From: an uncultured Curtobacterium sp.
GTDB lineage: Bacteria; Actinomycetota; Actinomycetes; Actinomycetales; Microbacteriaceae
Assembly: GCA_913778205.1 (NCBI GenBank)
Contig: CAJYUW010000031.1
Span: 186,001 to 250,000, forward strand
DNA: 64,000 nucleotides
Direction: 5' to 3'
In this document: one piece after another, positions 9,527 through 17,476 of the stretch
Numbering within the stretch: position 1 is the first letter of the stretch
Layout: each line of letters opens with the position of its first letter
Notes under the pieces: generated by a model
The model's input: only the letters and a program-made list of their open reading frames with translations
Database searches by the model: none
Told to the model about the DNA's origin: nothing
Translations under genes and position numbers: made by a program

Positions 9527-10819
9527 TCAGTTGCCGACGGAGCAGGTCTGCTCGTTCGCGCTCTGCCCGGTGATCGAGGACGGCAACGGCGTCGCGCTCG
9601 TGGTCGGCGTCGGGGTCGCGCTGGACTTCGCGGAGGACGCCGCCGACGAGGACGAACCAGCGCTCGACGACCCGGCGGAGCCGGACGCGCCGGACGTCCC
9701 CGACCCCGAGGACGCGGTGCCCGACGCGGCCGTGCCGCTCTTCGACTCCTCGGACGCGCGACCGGTGGTCGAGTCCGAGAGCGACGTCTTCTGGTCCGTC
9801 TGCAGCGCGACGTTGAGGGTGTGGGCGGCCTCCTGGTCGACGATCACGCGCGCGGAGTCCGCCGGGTCGTCGGCGACGGGGTACTGCACGAACAGCATGT
9901 TGCCCGTGTCCATCCCGCGGAGCGTGGTCGCGAGCCCGACGAGGCTCCTGGCCTGCGCGAGCCCGTCGGACAGCGTCATGTTGTGCAGGGCAGCCGAGGC
10001 GAGGCGGTAGAGGGTCACCGGGTCCGTGAGGGTGTCGCCGGAGGTGATCTTGCGGAGCAGCGCGGAGAGGAACACCTGCTGCGAGCTGATGCGTGCGAGG
10101 TCGCTGCCGTCGCCGACGCCGTGCCGGGTGCGGAGGAACGCGAGCGCGTCCGACCCCTGGAGCGTGTGCTCGCCGGCGGAGAGGTGCAGCCCGGTGTACT
10201 CGTCGTTGATCGGCTGGGCGACGCAGACGTCGACGCCGCCGAGCGCGTTCGACATCGAGATCACGCCGTCGAACGTGATGAGCCCCGCGTACGGGATCCG
10301 CAGGCCGGTGAGGTTCTCGACGGTGTCCACCACGCAGGAGACCCCGCCGTTGCCGAGCGAGGTGTTGAACTGCGCCGAGGCGGCTGCCGGGTAGGTCGTG
10401 CCCGTCGCGGGGTTGGTGCACGCGGGGATCGGAACCATGAGGTCGCGGGGAAAGCTCACGGCGGTGAGCTGCTGGTGGTCCTGCGAGATGTGCACGAGGA
10501 TCGTCACGTCGTTCCGCGCGCCCTGGACGTCCTCGTCGGAGTCGAACTGTCCGATGCGGGTGTCGCTGCCGATGAGCAGGATGTTCGCGCCGCCCTGCAT
10601 CGCGGTGATGTCGGCCGTGGACGCGACCTTCTGGTCGTCCGTGCTCAGCGGGACGGTCTTCGGCGCCGCGACGAGCGTGCCGCCCGCGATCGCCGCGACG
10701 CTCGTGCCGCTGACGAGGGCGACCGCGAGCACCGAGGCGACGATGCCGAGGGCCGTCGCCCACGCGCGGTGGCGGGGCAGGCGGCCGTGGCGGGCCATGG
10801 GGCCGGTGGGCTTCGGCAC
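9527..10819 (-). CDS. LytR-CpsA-Psr (LCP) family wall glycopolymer ligase
   Basis: LCP proteins attach lipid-linked teichoic acid, arabinogalactan or capsule chains to peptidoglycan outside the membrane. The chosen GTG at 10819 has GGAGAG four nt upstream and gives 430 residues. The frame is open 16 codons further, without a better ribosome site. A short basic cytosolic start is followed by one membrane segment and the LCP domain, with [35 protein letters not shown] and a later [21 protein letters not shown]. The last 75 residues are a Ser/Ala/Thr-rich tail. The polymer substrate cannot be told from sequence. Confidence 0.92.
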   Translation of the reverse strand: MPKPTGPMARHGRLPRHRAWATALGIVASVLAVALVSGTSVAAIAGGTLVAAPKTVPLSTDDQKVASTADITAMQGGANILLIGSDTRIGQFDSDEDVQGARNDVTILVHISQDHQQLTAVSFPRDLMVPIPACTNPATGTTYPAAASAQFNTSLGNGGVSCVVDTVENLTGLRIPYAGLITFDGVISMSNALGGVDVCVAQPINDEYTGLHLSAGEHTLQGSDALAFLRTRHGVGDGSDLARISSQQVFLSALLRKITSGDTLTDPVTLYRLASAALHNMTLSDGLAQARSLVGLATTLRGMDTGNMLFVQYPVADDPADSARVIVDQEAAHTLNVALQTDQKTSLSDSTTGRASEESKSGTAASGTASSGSGTSGASGSAGSSSAGSSSSAASSAKSSATPTPTTSATPLPSSITGQSANEQTCSVGN

Positions 10820-10959
10820 GGTTCTCTCCGTTCGGTGGGCTGCCGTGACACGGTACGGCCGGAGCACTCGAGACGGCCCAGAACGGGCCAGGCAACCACT
10901 GTGGAACGTTCAGGGTCGTCGCGGGAAGCCCCAGGTCGAGGGTCCGGGCCCGACTCCAC

Positions 10960-10988
10960 TTGGCAATCCGCTCCGGAACCCGTAGGAT
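10960..10988 (+). promoter_or_regulatory. Promoter for infA and the alpha cluster
   Basis: TTGGCA at 10960-10965 and TAGGAT at 10983-10988 are separated by exactly 17 nt, a near-consensus sigma-A promoter. It lies about 95 nt upstream of infA in the divergent gap with the LCP gene. The leader it would produce contains a short GGGCG/CGCCC hairpin near 11013. Confidence 0.75.
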
Positions 10989-11083
10989 CGATCTTTGGTG
11001 TGTCATGCCCTCCGGGCGTGGCGCCCGACCCGCAGACCGGCTCGGGGATCACACCGGTAATCCAACCAAGCGACAGTGAGGCT

Positions 11084-11305
11084 ATGGCCAAGAAAGACGG
11101 CGTCATCGAGATCGAGGGCTCGGTGCTCGAAGCTCTGCCCAACGCGATGTTCCGCGTTGAGCTGACCAACGGACACAAGGTCCTCGCGCACATCTCCGGG
11201 AAGATGCGCCAGCACTACATCCGCATCCTCCCCGAGGACCGCGTCATCGTGGAGCTGAGCCCGTACGACCTGACCCGCGGCCGGATCGTCTACCGCTACA
11301 AGTGA
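11084..11305 (+). CDS. infA: Translation initiation factor IF-1
   Basis: The 73-residue OB-fold protein begins [20 protein letters not shown] and ends [12 protein letters not shown], matching IF-1 over its whole length. IF-1 binds the A site of the 30S subunit during initiation and cooperates with IF-2 and IF-3. It is the first gene of the alpha cluster, behind its own promoter, and is followed by rpmJ after 70 nt. Confidence 0.98.
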   Translation: MAKKDGVIEIEGSVLEALPNAMFRVELTNGHKVLAHISGKMRQHYIRILPEDRVIVELSPYDLTRGRIVYRYK

Positions 11306-11375
11306 TCCGCGAGCTGGAAAGGAACGGCTCGGCGAACCCGCCGAGCACGAAGCCAGCGAGCACGAGGAACCAACC

Positions 11376-11492
11376 ATGAAGGTCAACCCCAGCGTCAAGC
11401 CCATCTGCGAGCACTGCCGAGTGATCCGCCGGAAGGGCCGCGTCATGGTGATCTGCAAGAGCAACCCGCGCCACAAGCAGCGCCAGGGCTGA
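11376..11492 (+). CDS. rpmJ: Large-subunit ribosomal protein L36, zinc-binding form
   Basis: The 38-residue product begins [20 protein letters not shown] and ends NPRHKQRQG. The zinc ligands Cys11, Cys14, Cys27 and His33 are all present, so this is the zinc-containing L36 form. L36 packs near the GTPase centre of the 50S subunit. Its position between infA and rpsM is the standard one. A Shine-Dalgarno-like GAGGAA lies about 6 nt upstream. Confidence 0.95.
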   Translation: MKVNPSVKPICEHCRVIRRKGRVMVICKSNPRHKQRQG

Positions 11493-11526
11493 GCTCCCAG
11501 CAGGACCCACAACTCAACACCGAACA

Positions 11527-11597
11527 CGCAGTACCAGATCCCGTCGCTCAGGCTTCGGGGGACACCTCGGGGCGGAGGCCCGGGCACCGGTACTGCG
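11527..11597 (+). promoter_or_regulatory. Long-range inverted repeat in the rpsM leader
   Basis: CGCAGTACC at 11527-11535 pairs perfectly with GGTACTGCG at 11589-11597, enclosing about 53 nt, and ends about 35 nt before rpsM. It could be the closing stem of a regulatory leader RNA. In E. coli the S4 repressor site lies just ahead of rpsM, but nothing here proves an equivalent. Confidence 0.35.
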
Positions 11598-11631
11598 CCA
11601 CACCTCCACCAACCACAGGAGCAGCCAGCAC

Positions 11632-12006
11632 ATGGCACGTCTAGCAGGCGTCGACATCCCGCGCGAGAAGCGCGTGGAGATCGCACTCACGTACATCTAC
11701 GGCGTCGGCCGTACCCGGTCCGTCCAGGCACTCGCCGAGACCGGCATCTCCGGCGACATCCGCGTCAAGGACCTCACCGACGACCAGCTCGTCGCCCTCC
11801 GCGACTACATCGAGGGCAACTTCAAGGTGGAGGGTGACCTCCGCCGCGAGGTCGCTGCCGACATCCGCCGCAAGGTCGAGATCGGTAGCTACGAGGGTCT
11901 CCGCCACCGTCGTGGTCTCCCGGTGCGCGGTCAGCGCACCAAGACCAACGCGCGTACCCGCAAGGGACCGAAGCGGACCGTGGCAGGCAAGAAGAAGGCC
12001 CGATAG
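11632..12006 (+). CDS. rpsM: Small-subunit ribosomal protein S13
   Basis: The 124-residue product begins [21 protein letters not shown] and ends with the basic tail [24 protein letters not shown]13 is in the 30S head and contacts the P-site tRNA and 50S bridge elements. An AGGAG Shine-Dalgarno lies about 10 nt upstream. rpsK follows after 9 nt. Confidence 0.98.
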   Translation: MARLAGVDIPREKRVEIALTYIYGVGRTRSVQALAETGISGDIRVKDLTDDQLVALRDYIEGNFKVEGDLRREVAADIRRKVEIGSYEGLRHRRGLPVRGQRTKTNARTRKGPKRTVAGKKKAR

Positions 12007-12015
12007 GAGATCATC

Positions 12016-12414
12016 ATGGCTACCCCCAAGACTGCCGCGCGCAAGCCGCGTCGCAAGGAGAAGAAGAACGTCGCCGTGGGCCAGGCCCACATCAAGAGCA
12101 CGTTCAACAACACGATCGTCAGCATCACCGACCCGTCGGGTGCCGTCCTCAGCTGGGCGTCCTCGGGTGCCGTCGGCTTCAAGGGCTCGCGCAAGTCCAC
12201 GCCGTTCGCGGCGCAGCTCGCCGCCGAGTCCGCCGCGCGTCAGGCGCAGGAGCACGGCGTCAAGAAGGTTGACGTCTTCGTGAAGGGTCCGGGTTCGGGC
12301 CGCGAGACCGCGATCCGCTCCCTCCAGGCCGCGGGCCTCGAGGTCGGCTCGATCAACGACGTCACGCCGCAGGCGCACAACGGGTGCCGCCCGCCGAAGC
12401 GTCGCCGCGTCTGA
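12016..12414 (+). CDS. rpsK: Small-subunit ribosomal protein S11
   Basis: The 132-residue product carries the S11 signatures [19 protein letters not shown] and the C-terminal [21 protein letters not shown]11 is on the 30S platform near the E site. It follows rpsM after 9 nt. No rpsD (S4) gene follows, unlike in E. coli or mycobacteria; instead there is a 206-nt gap with hairpins before rpoA. Confidence 0.98.
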   Translation: MATPKTAARKPRRKEKKNVAVGQAHIKSTFNNTIVSITDPSGAVLSWASSGAVGFKGSRKSTPFAAQLAAESAARQAQEHGVKKVDVFVKGPGSGRETAIRSLQAAGLEVGSINDVTPQAHNGCRPPKRRRV

Positions 12415-12491
12415 CGCGAGGAGCAACCGGCCGTTCCCCGCTCGTTCCGGCAACCGGGGCGAGCGGGTCCGGCCATTCCTGGTCGTTCGAT

Positions 12492-12527
12492 CGCGCACGC
12501 CGGACCCCCGTGGTCCGGGCGTGCGCG
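12492..12527 (+). terminator. Hairpin between rpsK and rpoA
   Basis: CGCGCACGCCGGACC pairs with GGTCCGGGCGTGCGCG across a short loop, with one bulged base. A second, weaker hairpin (CCGCTCGTTCCGG / CCGGGGCGAGCGG) lies about 50 nt upstream. Together they suggest that ribosomal protein transcription is attenuated ahead of rpoA. Confidence 0.55.
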
Positions 12528-12580
12528 TGATCACAACTCAACAGACCCGTCGGGGCCCGGTCGGCCCCGTCGTACCGCCG

Positions 12581-12600
12581 AGTGTCATATAGCGGACACT
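12581..12600 (+). promoter_or_regulatory. Short palindrome 20 nt upstream of rpoA
   Basis: AGTGTC and GACACT form a perfect 6-bp inverted repeat around the AT-rich spacer CATATAGCG. This is the only AT-rich point in the gap. It could be an operator, a -10 region (CATATA) or a leader hairpin just ahead of the rpoA ribosome-binding site GAAAGGA. Evidence is limited to symmetry and position. Confidence 0.35.
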
Positions 12601-12620
12601 CCGCCGAAAGGAATCCCACA

Positions 12621-13616
12621 GTGCTCATTGCACAGCGCCCCACCCTGACCGAGGAGTCGATCTCCGAGCACCGCTCGCGCTTCGTCATCGAGCCGCTCGA
12701 GCCGGGCTTCGGCTACACCCTCGGCAACTCGCTGCGCCGCACGCTCCTCTCCTCGATCCCCGGCGCGGCCGTCACCAGCATCCGCATCGACGGCGTCCTC
12801 CACGAGTTCAGCACCGTGCCCGGTGTCAAGGAAGACGTCACCGAGATCATCCTCAACATCAAGAGCCTCGTCGTCTCCAGCGAGCACGACGAGCCGATCA
12901 CCGCGTACCTGCGCAAGCAGGGTGCCGGGCAGGTCACCGCGGCGGACATCTCCGCTCCGGCCGGCGTCGAGATCCACAACCCGGACCTCGTCATCGCGAC
13001 CCTGAACGACACCGCGCGGTTCGAGCTCGAGCTCACGATCGAGCGTGGCCGTGGCTACGTGTCGGCGACGCAGAACCGCTCGGAGTTCTCCGAGGCCGGT
13101 CAGATCCCGATCGACTCGATCTACTCGCCGGTCCTCAAGGTCACCTACCGCGTCGAGGCGACGCGTGCCGGTGAGCGCACGGACTTCGACCGCCTGGTCG
13201 TCGACGTCGAGACGAAGCCGGCGATCTCGCCGCGTGACGCCATCGCGTCGGCCGGCCGCACGCTGGTCGAGCTGTTCGGTCTCGCCCGCGAGCTGAACAC
13301 GGCGGCCGAGGGCATCGAGATCGGCCCGGCGCCGGTCGACGCGGTGCTCTCGAACGAGCTGCAGACGCCGATCGAGGACCTCGACCTGTCGGTCCGCAGC
13401 TACAACTGCCTCAAGCGGGAGGGCATCAACACGGTGTCCGAGCTCGTCGCCCTGTCGGAGACGCAGCTCATGAACATCCGCAACTTCGGTCAGAAGTCGG
13501 TGGACGAGGTCAAGGACAAGCTCACCGAGCTCGGCCTGTCCCTCAAGGACACCGTCCCCGGATTCGACGGCGCCCACTTCTACAGCGGGTACGACGAGGA
13601 CGAGTCCAACAACTGA
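12621..13616 (+). CDS. rpoA: RNA polymerase alpha subunit
   Basis: The GTG at 12621 has GAAAGGA upstream and gives a 331-residue protein beginning [12 protein letters not shown]. The assembly domain contains [26 protein letters not shown] (quoted here only to locate residues 20-45), and the C-terminal UP-element/activator domain starts near residue 255 ([16 protein letters not shown]). The alpha dimer nucleates RNA polymerase assembly. An acidic tail ends the protein. rplQ follows after 63 nt in the standard order. Confidence 0.98.
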   Translation: MLIAQRPTLTEESISEHRSRFVIEPLEPGFGYTLGNSLRRTLLSSIPGAAVTSIRIDGVLHEFSTVPGVKEDVTEIILNIKSLVVSSEHDEPITAYLRKQGAGQVTAADISAPAGVEIHNPDLVIATLNDTARFELELTIERGRGYVSATQNRSEFSEAGQIPIDSIYSPVLKVTYRVEATRAGERTDFDRLVVDVETKPAISPRDAIASAGRTLVELFGLARELNTAAEGIEIGPAPVDAVLSNELQTPIEDLDLSVRSYNCLKREGINTVSELVALSETQLMNIRNFGQKSVDEVKDKLTELGLSLKDTVPGFDGAHFYSGYDEDESNN

Positions 13617-13679
13617 CCTCGCGCTGACGCGCACGCGCGCTGAGTCAGCGCGCACCACCATCACCACTGGAGAACTGAC

Positions 13680-14261
13680 ATGCCGAAGCCCACCAAGGGC
13701 CCCCGCCTCGGTGGCGGTCCCGCCCACGAGCGCCTGCTCCTGAGCAACCTCGCCAACGCCCTCTTCACGCACGGCCGCATCACCACGACCGAGACGAAGG
13801 CCAAGCGCCTCCGCCCGGTCGCCGAGCGGCTCATCACGTTCGCGAAGCGTGGCGACCTGCACGCCCGTCGTCGCGTGATCAGCATCCTGCGCGACAAGTC
13901 CGTCGTGCACACGCTGTTCACCGAGATCGCCCCGCAGGTCGAGGACCGTCAGGGCGGCTACACCCGCATCACGAAGCTCGGCTTCCGCAAGGGCGACAAC
14001 GCGCCCCTCGCGTCGATCGAGCTCGTCCTCGAGCCGGTGTCGGGCAAGCCCGCGCCGGTGAAGCGCGACGCGGCCCCGGCCGCCGCCCCGGTCGAGGAGC
14101 CGGCCGCGGACGAGACCACCGAAGCGGCCCCGGTCGAGGAGACCGAGACCACCGAGGAGTCCGCCCCGGTCGAGACCGAGACCGAGACCGAGGCTGCCGC
14201 CGAGGTCGTGGACGACGCTGCCGCCAAGGCGGACGACACGAAGGCCGACGACGCCAAGTAG
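13680..14261 (+). CDS. rplQ: Large-subunit ribosomal protein L17 with acidic tail
   Basis: The first 120 residues are a normal L17, beginning [20 protein letters not shown] and including [19 protein letters not shown]17 binds near the exit tunnel. The remaining 70 residues are almost entirely Glu, Ala, Thr, Pro, Val and Asp, with repeated VEE/TET steps, giving 193 residues in total. Such an acidic tail is unusual on an RNA-binding protein, though extended L17 proteins occur in actinobacteria. A strong terminator follows, ending the alpha cluster. Confidence 0.96.
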   Translation: MPKPTKGPRLGGGPAHERLLLSNLANALFTHGRITTTETKAKRLRPVAERLITFAKRGDLHARRRVISILRDKSVVHTLFTEIAPQVEDRQGGYTRITKLGFRKGDNAPLASIELVLEPVSGKPAPVKRDAAPAAAPVEEPAADETTEAAPVEETETTEESAPVETETETEAAAEVVDDAAAKADDTKADDAK

Positions 14262-14276
14262 TCACCAGCACCACCA

Positions 14277-14316
14277 CGAGGAAGCCCCCGCGACGCACGT
14301 CGTGGGGGCTTCCTCG
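14277..14316 (+). terminator. Terminator after rplQ
   Basis: CGAGGAAGCCCCC pairs with GGGGGCTTCCTCG, and additional pairing (CGACG/CGTCG) extends into the loop. It begins 16 nt after the rplQ stop and closes the alpha cluster. Confidence 0.85.
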
Positions 14317-14343
14317 CATCCGGGCGCGACGGGACCGGGATGC

Positions 14344-14385
14344 GGACGGGAGGCGCGGCGCGGGCCCGCCACGGGCCTCCCGTCC
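14344..14385. repeat. Dispersed palindromic repeat, GACGGGAGGC form
   Basis: GGACGGGAGGC at 14344-14354 and GGCCTCCCGTCC at 14374-14385 form an 11-bp inverted repeat with further GC pairing inside. It lies between the rplQ terminator and the FUSC-like gene and matches the arms of the copies at 20339, 24067 and 63882. Confidence 0.75.
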
Positions 14386-14452
14386 GGCCGGTGCGTTCCG
14401 TGGACCGCCCGACGGTCGCTCCCAGGACGTCCCACGTAGCGTCGCCGGCGGC

Positions 14453-15559
14453 ATGGCACGAACAGGACGCATCAGCGGCGCAGGACGCCGCATCTGGCGC
14501 TGGAGCCGCGACTCCGGAACCCAGCCACGCCTCGTCCTCGCCGCGAAGGCGGCCCTCGCCGCGACGATCGCCTGGGTGCTCGCGAAGTACGCACCCGGTG
14601 TCGCTGCCGACTACCCGTACTACGCGCCCCTCGGGGCGATCGTCGCGATGCGGACGACGGTGTTCGCCGGCATCCGATCGGGGTTGCAGACGCTCGTGGG
14701 GATCACCCTCGGCGTCCTCATCGCCGGCGTGACCATGCTCGTCGGTGACCCCGGTGTCATCGCGGTCGCGCTCGTCGTCGGGCTCGGCGTCCTCGTGAGC
14801 GGCTTCCGCATCCTCGGGGAGGGCTACTCGTGGGTGCCGATGGCCGCGCTGTTCGTCCTGCTCGTCGGGGGTGGCAACGCCGAGGGTTACTCGTTCGCGT
14901 ACCTCGTGCAGATGGCGATCGGCATCGGGATCGGTCTCGCGGTGAACTTCGCGGTCTTCCCGCCACTGCACTTCTGGGACGCGGAGCGACGCGTCGACCA
15001 GGTGAACGCGGTGCTCGCGCAGCAGCTCGACGACCTCGCCGACGTGCTCGTGGGCGGTGAGCCGGACACCGCGGCGTGGGACCGCCAGCAGGAGCGCCTC
15101 GACACCGCGATCGCGGACGTGCGGGAGCGGGTCGCGACGGCGCGGGAGAGTGGACGGTTGAACCCGCGGGGTGCGCTGCGGGGCTCGCGGGCCCGGCTGC
15201 AGTCGGACGGCGCTCGCTTCCGTGCCGTCGAGCGCGCCGCCTGGTACACGACGGACCTGACCGAGCTCGTCGCCCGCTCCGGCCCGGTCGCCGACACCAT
15301 CGGGCGGCCGGACGCAGCCTTCGCCGAACCCCTGGCGGCGGCGCTGCGGCGGGTGGCGTGCGTGGTGCGGGGCGACTGTCCGGCGCACGAGGGCGACGAG
15401 GCGGTCGCCGGGCTCGAGGCGGCGCTCGACGCGAGCCGGTCGAACCCGTCGCGGGTCACCGTGACGGCGAGCGCGGTCGTGGCCCTCCGCGGCGTGATCG
15501 AGTCGGAGAAGCGCGCGACCCGCGACATCGACACCGAGACCGGTCCGTCCGGGAGCTAG
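14453..15559 (+). CDS. FUSC/aromatic-acid-exporter-like membrane protein
   Basis: The 368-residue product has a basic N-terminus, then five to six hydrophobic segments between about residues 28 and 165 (for example the stretch around GLQTLVGITLGVLIAGVTML), and a long helical cytosolic C-terminal half. This layout and the opening QPRLVLAAKAALAATIAWVL match the FUSC/ArAE family of putative small-molecule exporters. Substrate unknown. It stands alone: a terminator lies upstream and truA has its own start region downstream. Confidence 0.75.
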   Translation: MARTGRISGAGRRIWRWSRDSGTQPRLVLAAKAALAATIAWVLAKYAPGVAADYPYYAPLGAIVAMRTTVFAGIRSGLQTLVGITLGVLIAGVTMLVGDPGVIAVALVVGLGVLVSGFRILGEGYSWVPMAALFVLLVGGGNAEGYSFAYLVQMAIGIGIGLAVNFAVFPPLHFWDAERRVDQVNAVLAQQLDDLADVLVGGEPDTAAWDRQQERLDTAIADVRERVATARESGRLNPRGALRGSRARLQSDGARFRAVERAAWYTTDLTELVARSGPVADTIGRPDAAFAEPLAAALRRVACVVRGDCPAHEGDEAVAGLEAALDASRSNPSRVTVTASAVVALRGVIESEKRATRDIDTETGPSGS

Positions 15560-15694
15560 CAGCGCCGCGACGCTCCGTGGACGGGCGCTGCGTGCTGGGT
15601 CGTCATCGGGAGTCGGTGGCCGATGTCGGGGCCGATCGTGGCGCCGCCCGCTGACACGCCCCCGACGCGGCGCCGACACCGCTACCGTGGGGGC

Positions 15695-16600
15695 GTGAGC
15701 GAGACGGAGGGCCCCGGCGGCGTGCGGCTGCGGCTCGACATCGCCTACGACGGGGCAGCGTTCTCCGGATGGGCGCGCCAGCCGGGCCTCCGGACCGTGC
15801 AGGGGGCGCTCGAGTCGGCGCTCGCGACCGTCTTCACACGGTGGGGCGAGCCGCCGCTGCTCACCGTCGCCGGCCGGACCGACGCCGGCGTGCACGCCAC
15901 CGGCCAGGTGGCGCACCTCGACCTCTCGCCCGAGCAGTGGGGTGCGCTGCTGGGCAAGCGTGGCAGCACCGGGCGCTCGCCGTTGGACGGCCTCGTCAAG
16001 CGTGTCAACGGGATCGCGGCCCCGGACGGCGACGTCGTGGTCACGGGGGCGTCGGTCGCCCCGGACGGCTTCGACGCCCGGTTCTCCCCGCTCTGGCGGC
16101 GCTACCAGTACCGGATCGCGGACGCCGACGCCCCGCGCGATCCCCGTCGACGAGGGCACACGACCTGGCACCCGACGCGGCTCGACCCCGCGGCGATGGA
16201 GCGCGGTGCGCTGGTGCTGCTCGGACTGCACGACTTCGCGACCTTCTGCAAGCCGCGGGAGGGCGCGACCACGATCCGGACGCTCCAGGAGTTCTGCTGG
16301 GACCGCGAGCCGGACGGCACACTGGTGGCGAGCCTCCAGGCCGATGCGTTCTGCCACTCCATGGTGCGTGCGATGGTCGGGGCGACCATCGCCGTCGGCG
16401 AGGGCCGCTTCGGGCCGGAGCGCCTCGAGGAGCTCCGCGTCGCGCAGCGCCGGACGAGCGAGTTCAAGGTCGCGCCCGCGCGGGGGCTCACGCTGACCGA
16501 GGTCGGCTACCCGGCCGACGACGAGCTCGCGGCCCGCGCCGACCAGACGCGAGCGCGCCGGACCGAGGACGGGGTGGACGCCGGTACGGTCGGGGGATGA
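15695..16600 (+). CDS. truA: tRNA pseudouridine(38-40) synthase TruA
   Basis: The 301-residue enzyme isomerises uridines 38-40 in the tRNA anticodon arm. The catalytic Asp63 is in AGRTDAGVHATGQVAH, and the later LHDFATFCKP and DAFCHSMVRAMVG blocks are conserved. The GTG at 15695 is chosen because a -10-like TACCGT ends 6 nt before it, which fits a leaderless message. The frame is open 24 codons further upstream, but without conserved sequence. The gene overlaps the following hydrolase gene by 4 nt (ATGA). Confidence 0.95.
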   Translation: MSETEGPGGVRLRLDIAYDGAAFSGWARQPGLRTVQGALESALATVFTRWGEPPLLTVAGRTDAGVHATGQVAHLDLSPEQWGALLGKRGSTGRSPLDGLVKRVNGIAAPDGDVVVTGASVAPDGFDARFSPLWRRYQYRIADADAPRDPRRRGHTTWHPTRLDPAAMERGALVLLGLHDFATFCKPREGATTIRTLQEFCWDREPDGTLVASLQADAFCHSMVRAMVGATIAVGEGRFGPERLEELRVAQRRTSEFKVAPARGLTLTEVGYPADDELAARADQTRARRTEDGVDAGTVGG

Positions 16601-17343
16601 GCTCCCGCACCGCCCGGTCCGTCGTCTCCGTCGCTCCCGGCGTGGTGTTCGTCGAGGGGCCGGTGTCGAACTGGGTCGTCCTCGCCGAGGAGGACGGCGT
16701 CGCCCTGGTCGACGCCGGCTACCCCGCGGACACGGACCTCGTGCTCGAGACGGTGCGTTGGGCCGGTCACGACCTCGACGACCTCCGACGCGTGTACGTC
16801 ACCCACGGCCACGTCGACCACGTGGGCGGCATCCCGGGCATCCTCGAGCGGTTCCCGCACGTCGAGGTGCTCGCGCACGCCGACGAGGTCGACAACGTCC
16901 GTGGTCCCGGGCGTGAGCAGGTCACCCCCGCGGAGATCGGCGGGCGGCTCGCCGCACCGCGGACGATGCGGTGGCTGATCCGCGCGCTCGCCTCCGACGC
17001 GATGCGACCGACCACGGTGCCGAGCGTCCGGGCGTTCACGGCGGCGGACTTCGCCGGACGGGCGATCACCCCGTTCCCCGCGGACGGCCACACCTCGGGG
17101 TCGACGGCGTACCTCCTGCCGGCGGCCGACGCGATCGTGACCGGCGACGCGGTGGTCTCCCGGCACGACACGCAGCCGGCGTCCTGGGCACCACGGCCCC
17201 GGATGATCACGCCGTTCTTCACGGCGGACCAGGAGCGTGCCCTGGAGTCGGCGCGGGCGCTCCCGATGCCGGGCATCCTGCTCCCCGGTCACGGTCCGGC
17301 GGTCCACCGCGTCGGGTCGGAGTGGCTGCCGGTCGCGCACTGA
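16597..17343 (+). CDS. Metallo-beta-lactamase-fold hydrolase
   Basis: The 248-residue cytosolic protein has the metal-binding motif HGHVDH at residues 70-75, a preceding VDAGY strand-turn (39-42), a DGHTSGS segment supplying the third His, GDAVVS, and a final LLPGHGPAV. These are the five motifs of the MBL fold. The family includes glyoxalase II, lactonases and RNases, and I cannot choose among them. It is coupled to truA by an ATGA overlap. Confidence 0.88.
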   Translation: MSSRTARSVVSVAPGVVFVEGPVSNWVVLAEEDGVALVDAGYPADTDLVLETVRWAGHDLDDLRRVYVTHGHVDHVGGIPGILERFPHVEVLAHADEVDNVRGPGREQVTPAEIGGRLAAPRTMRWLIRALASDAMRPTTVPSVRAFTAADFAGRAITPFPADGHTSGSTAYLLPAADAIVTGDAVVSRHDTQPASWAPRPRMITPFFTADQERALESARALPMPGILLPGHGPAVHRVGSEWLPVAH

Positions 17344-17376
17344 GGCGCCCCGCCGAGTTCGTACCGGGAAGCAATC

Positions 17377-17420
17377 ATTTACCTGACCGCAACCTGAGCG
17401 ACCGGTCAGGCGGGTAGGTT
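17377..17420 (+). promoter_or_regulatory. Repeat-rich promoter region of the secreted nuclease gene
   Basis: ACCTGA occurs at 17381-17386 and again exactly 11 nt later at 17392-17397. CCTGACCG (17382-17389) and CGGTCAGG (17403-17410) form a perfect inverted repeat, and a -10-like TAGGTT lies at 17415-17420. Spacing of 11 nt is that of actinobacterial PhoP half-sites, which would suit a DNase used to obtain phosphate, but the match is only suggestive. Confidence 0.35.
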
Positions 17421-17476
17421 CCGAGGGTCGTTGCCCCCCGACCGGGGGGAGTCAACCCACGAACGCGAAGGTCACC

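Noticed and set aside
12318..12340. Dispersed repeat core inside rpsK
   Set aside because: CCTCCAGGCCGCGG encodes the conserved SLQAAGLEV of S11. No symmetry or CCGYG flank.
16325..16345. Dispersed repeat core inside truA
   Set aside because: GCCTCCAGGCC here encodes a conserved stretch (SLQAD before AFCHSM) and lacks the flanking CCGYG, so chance similarity is more likely.
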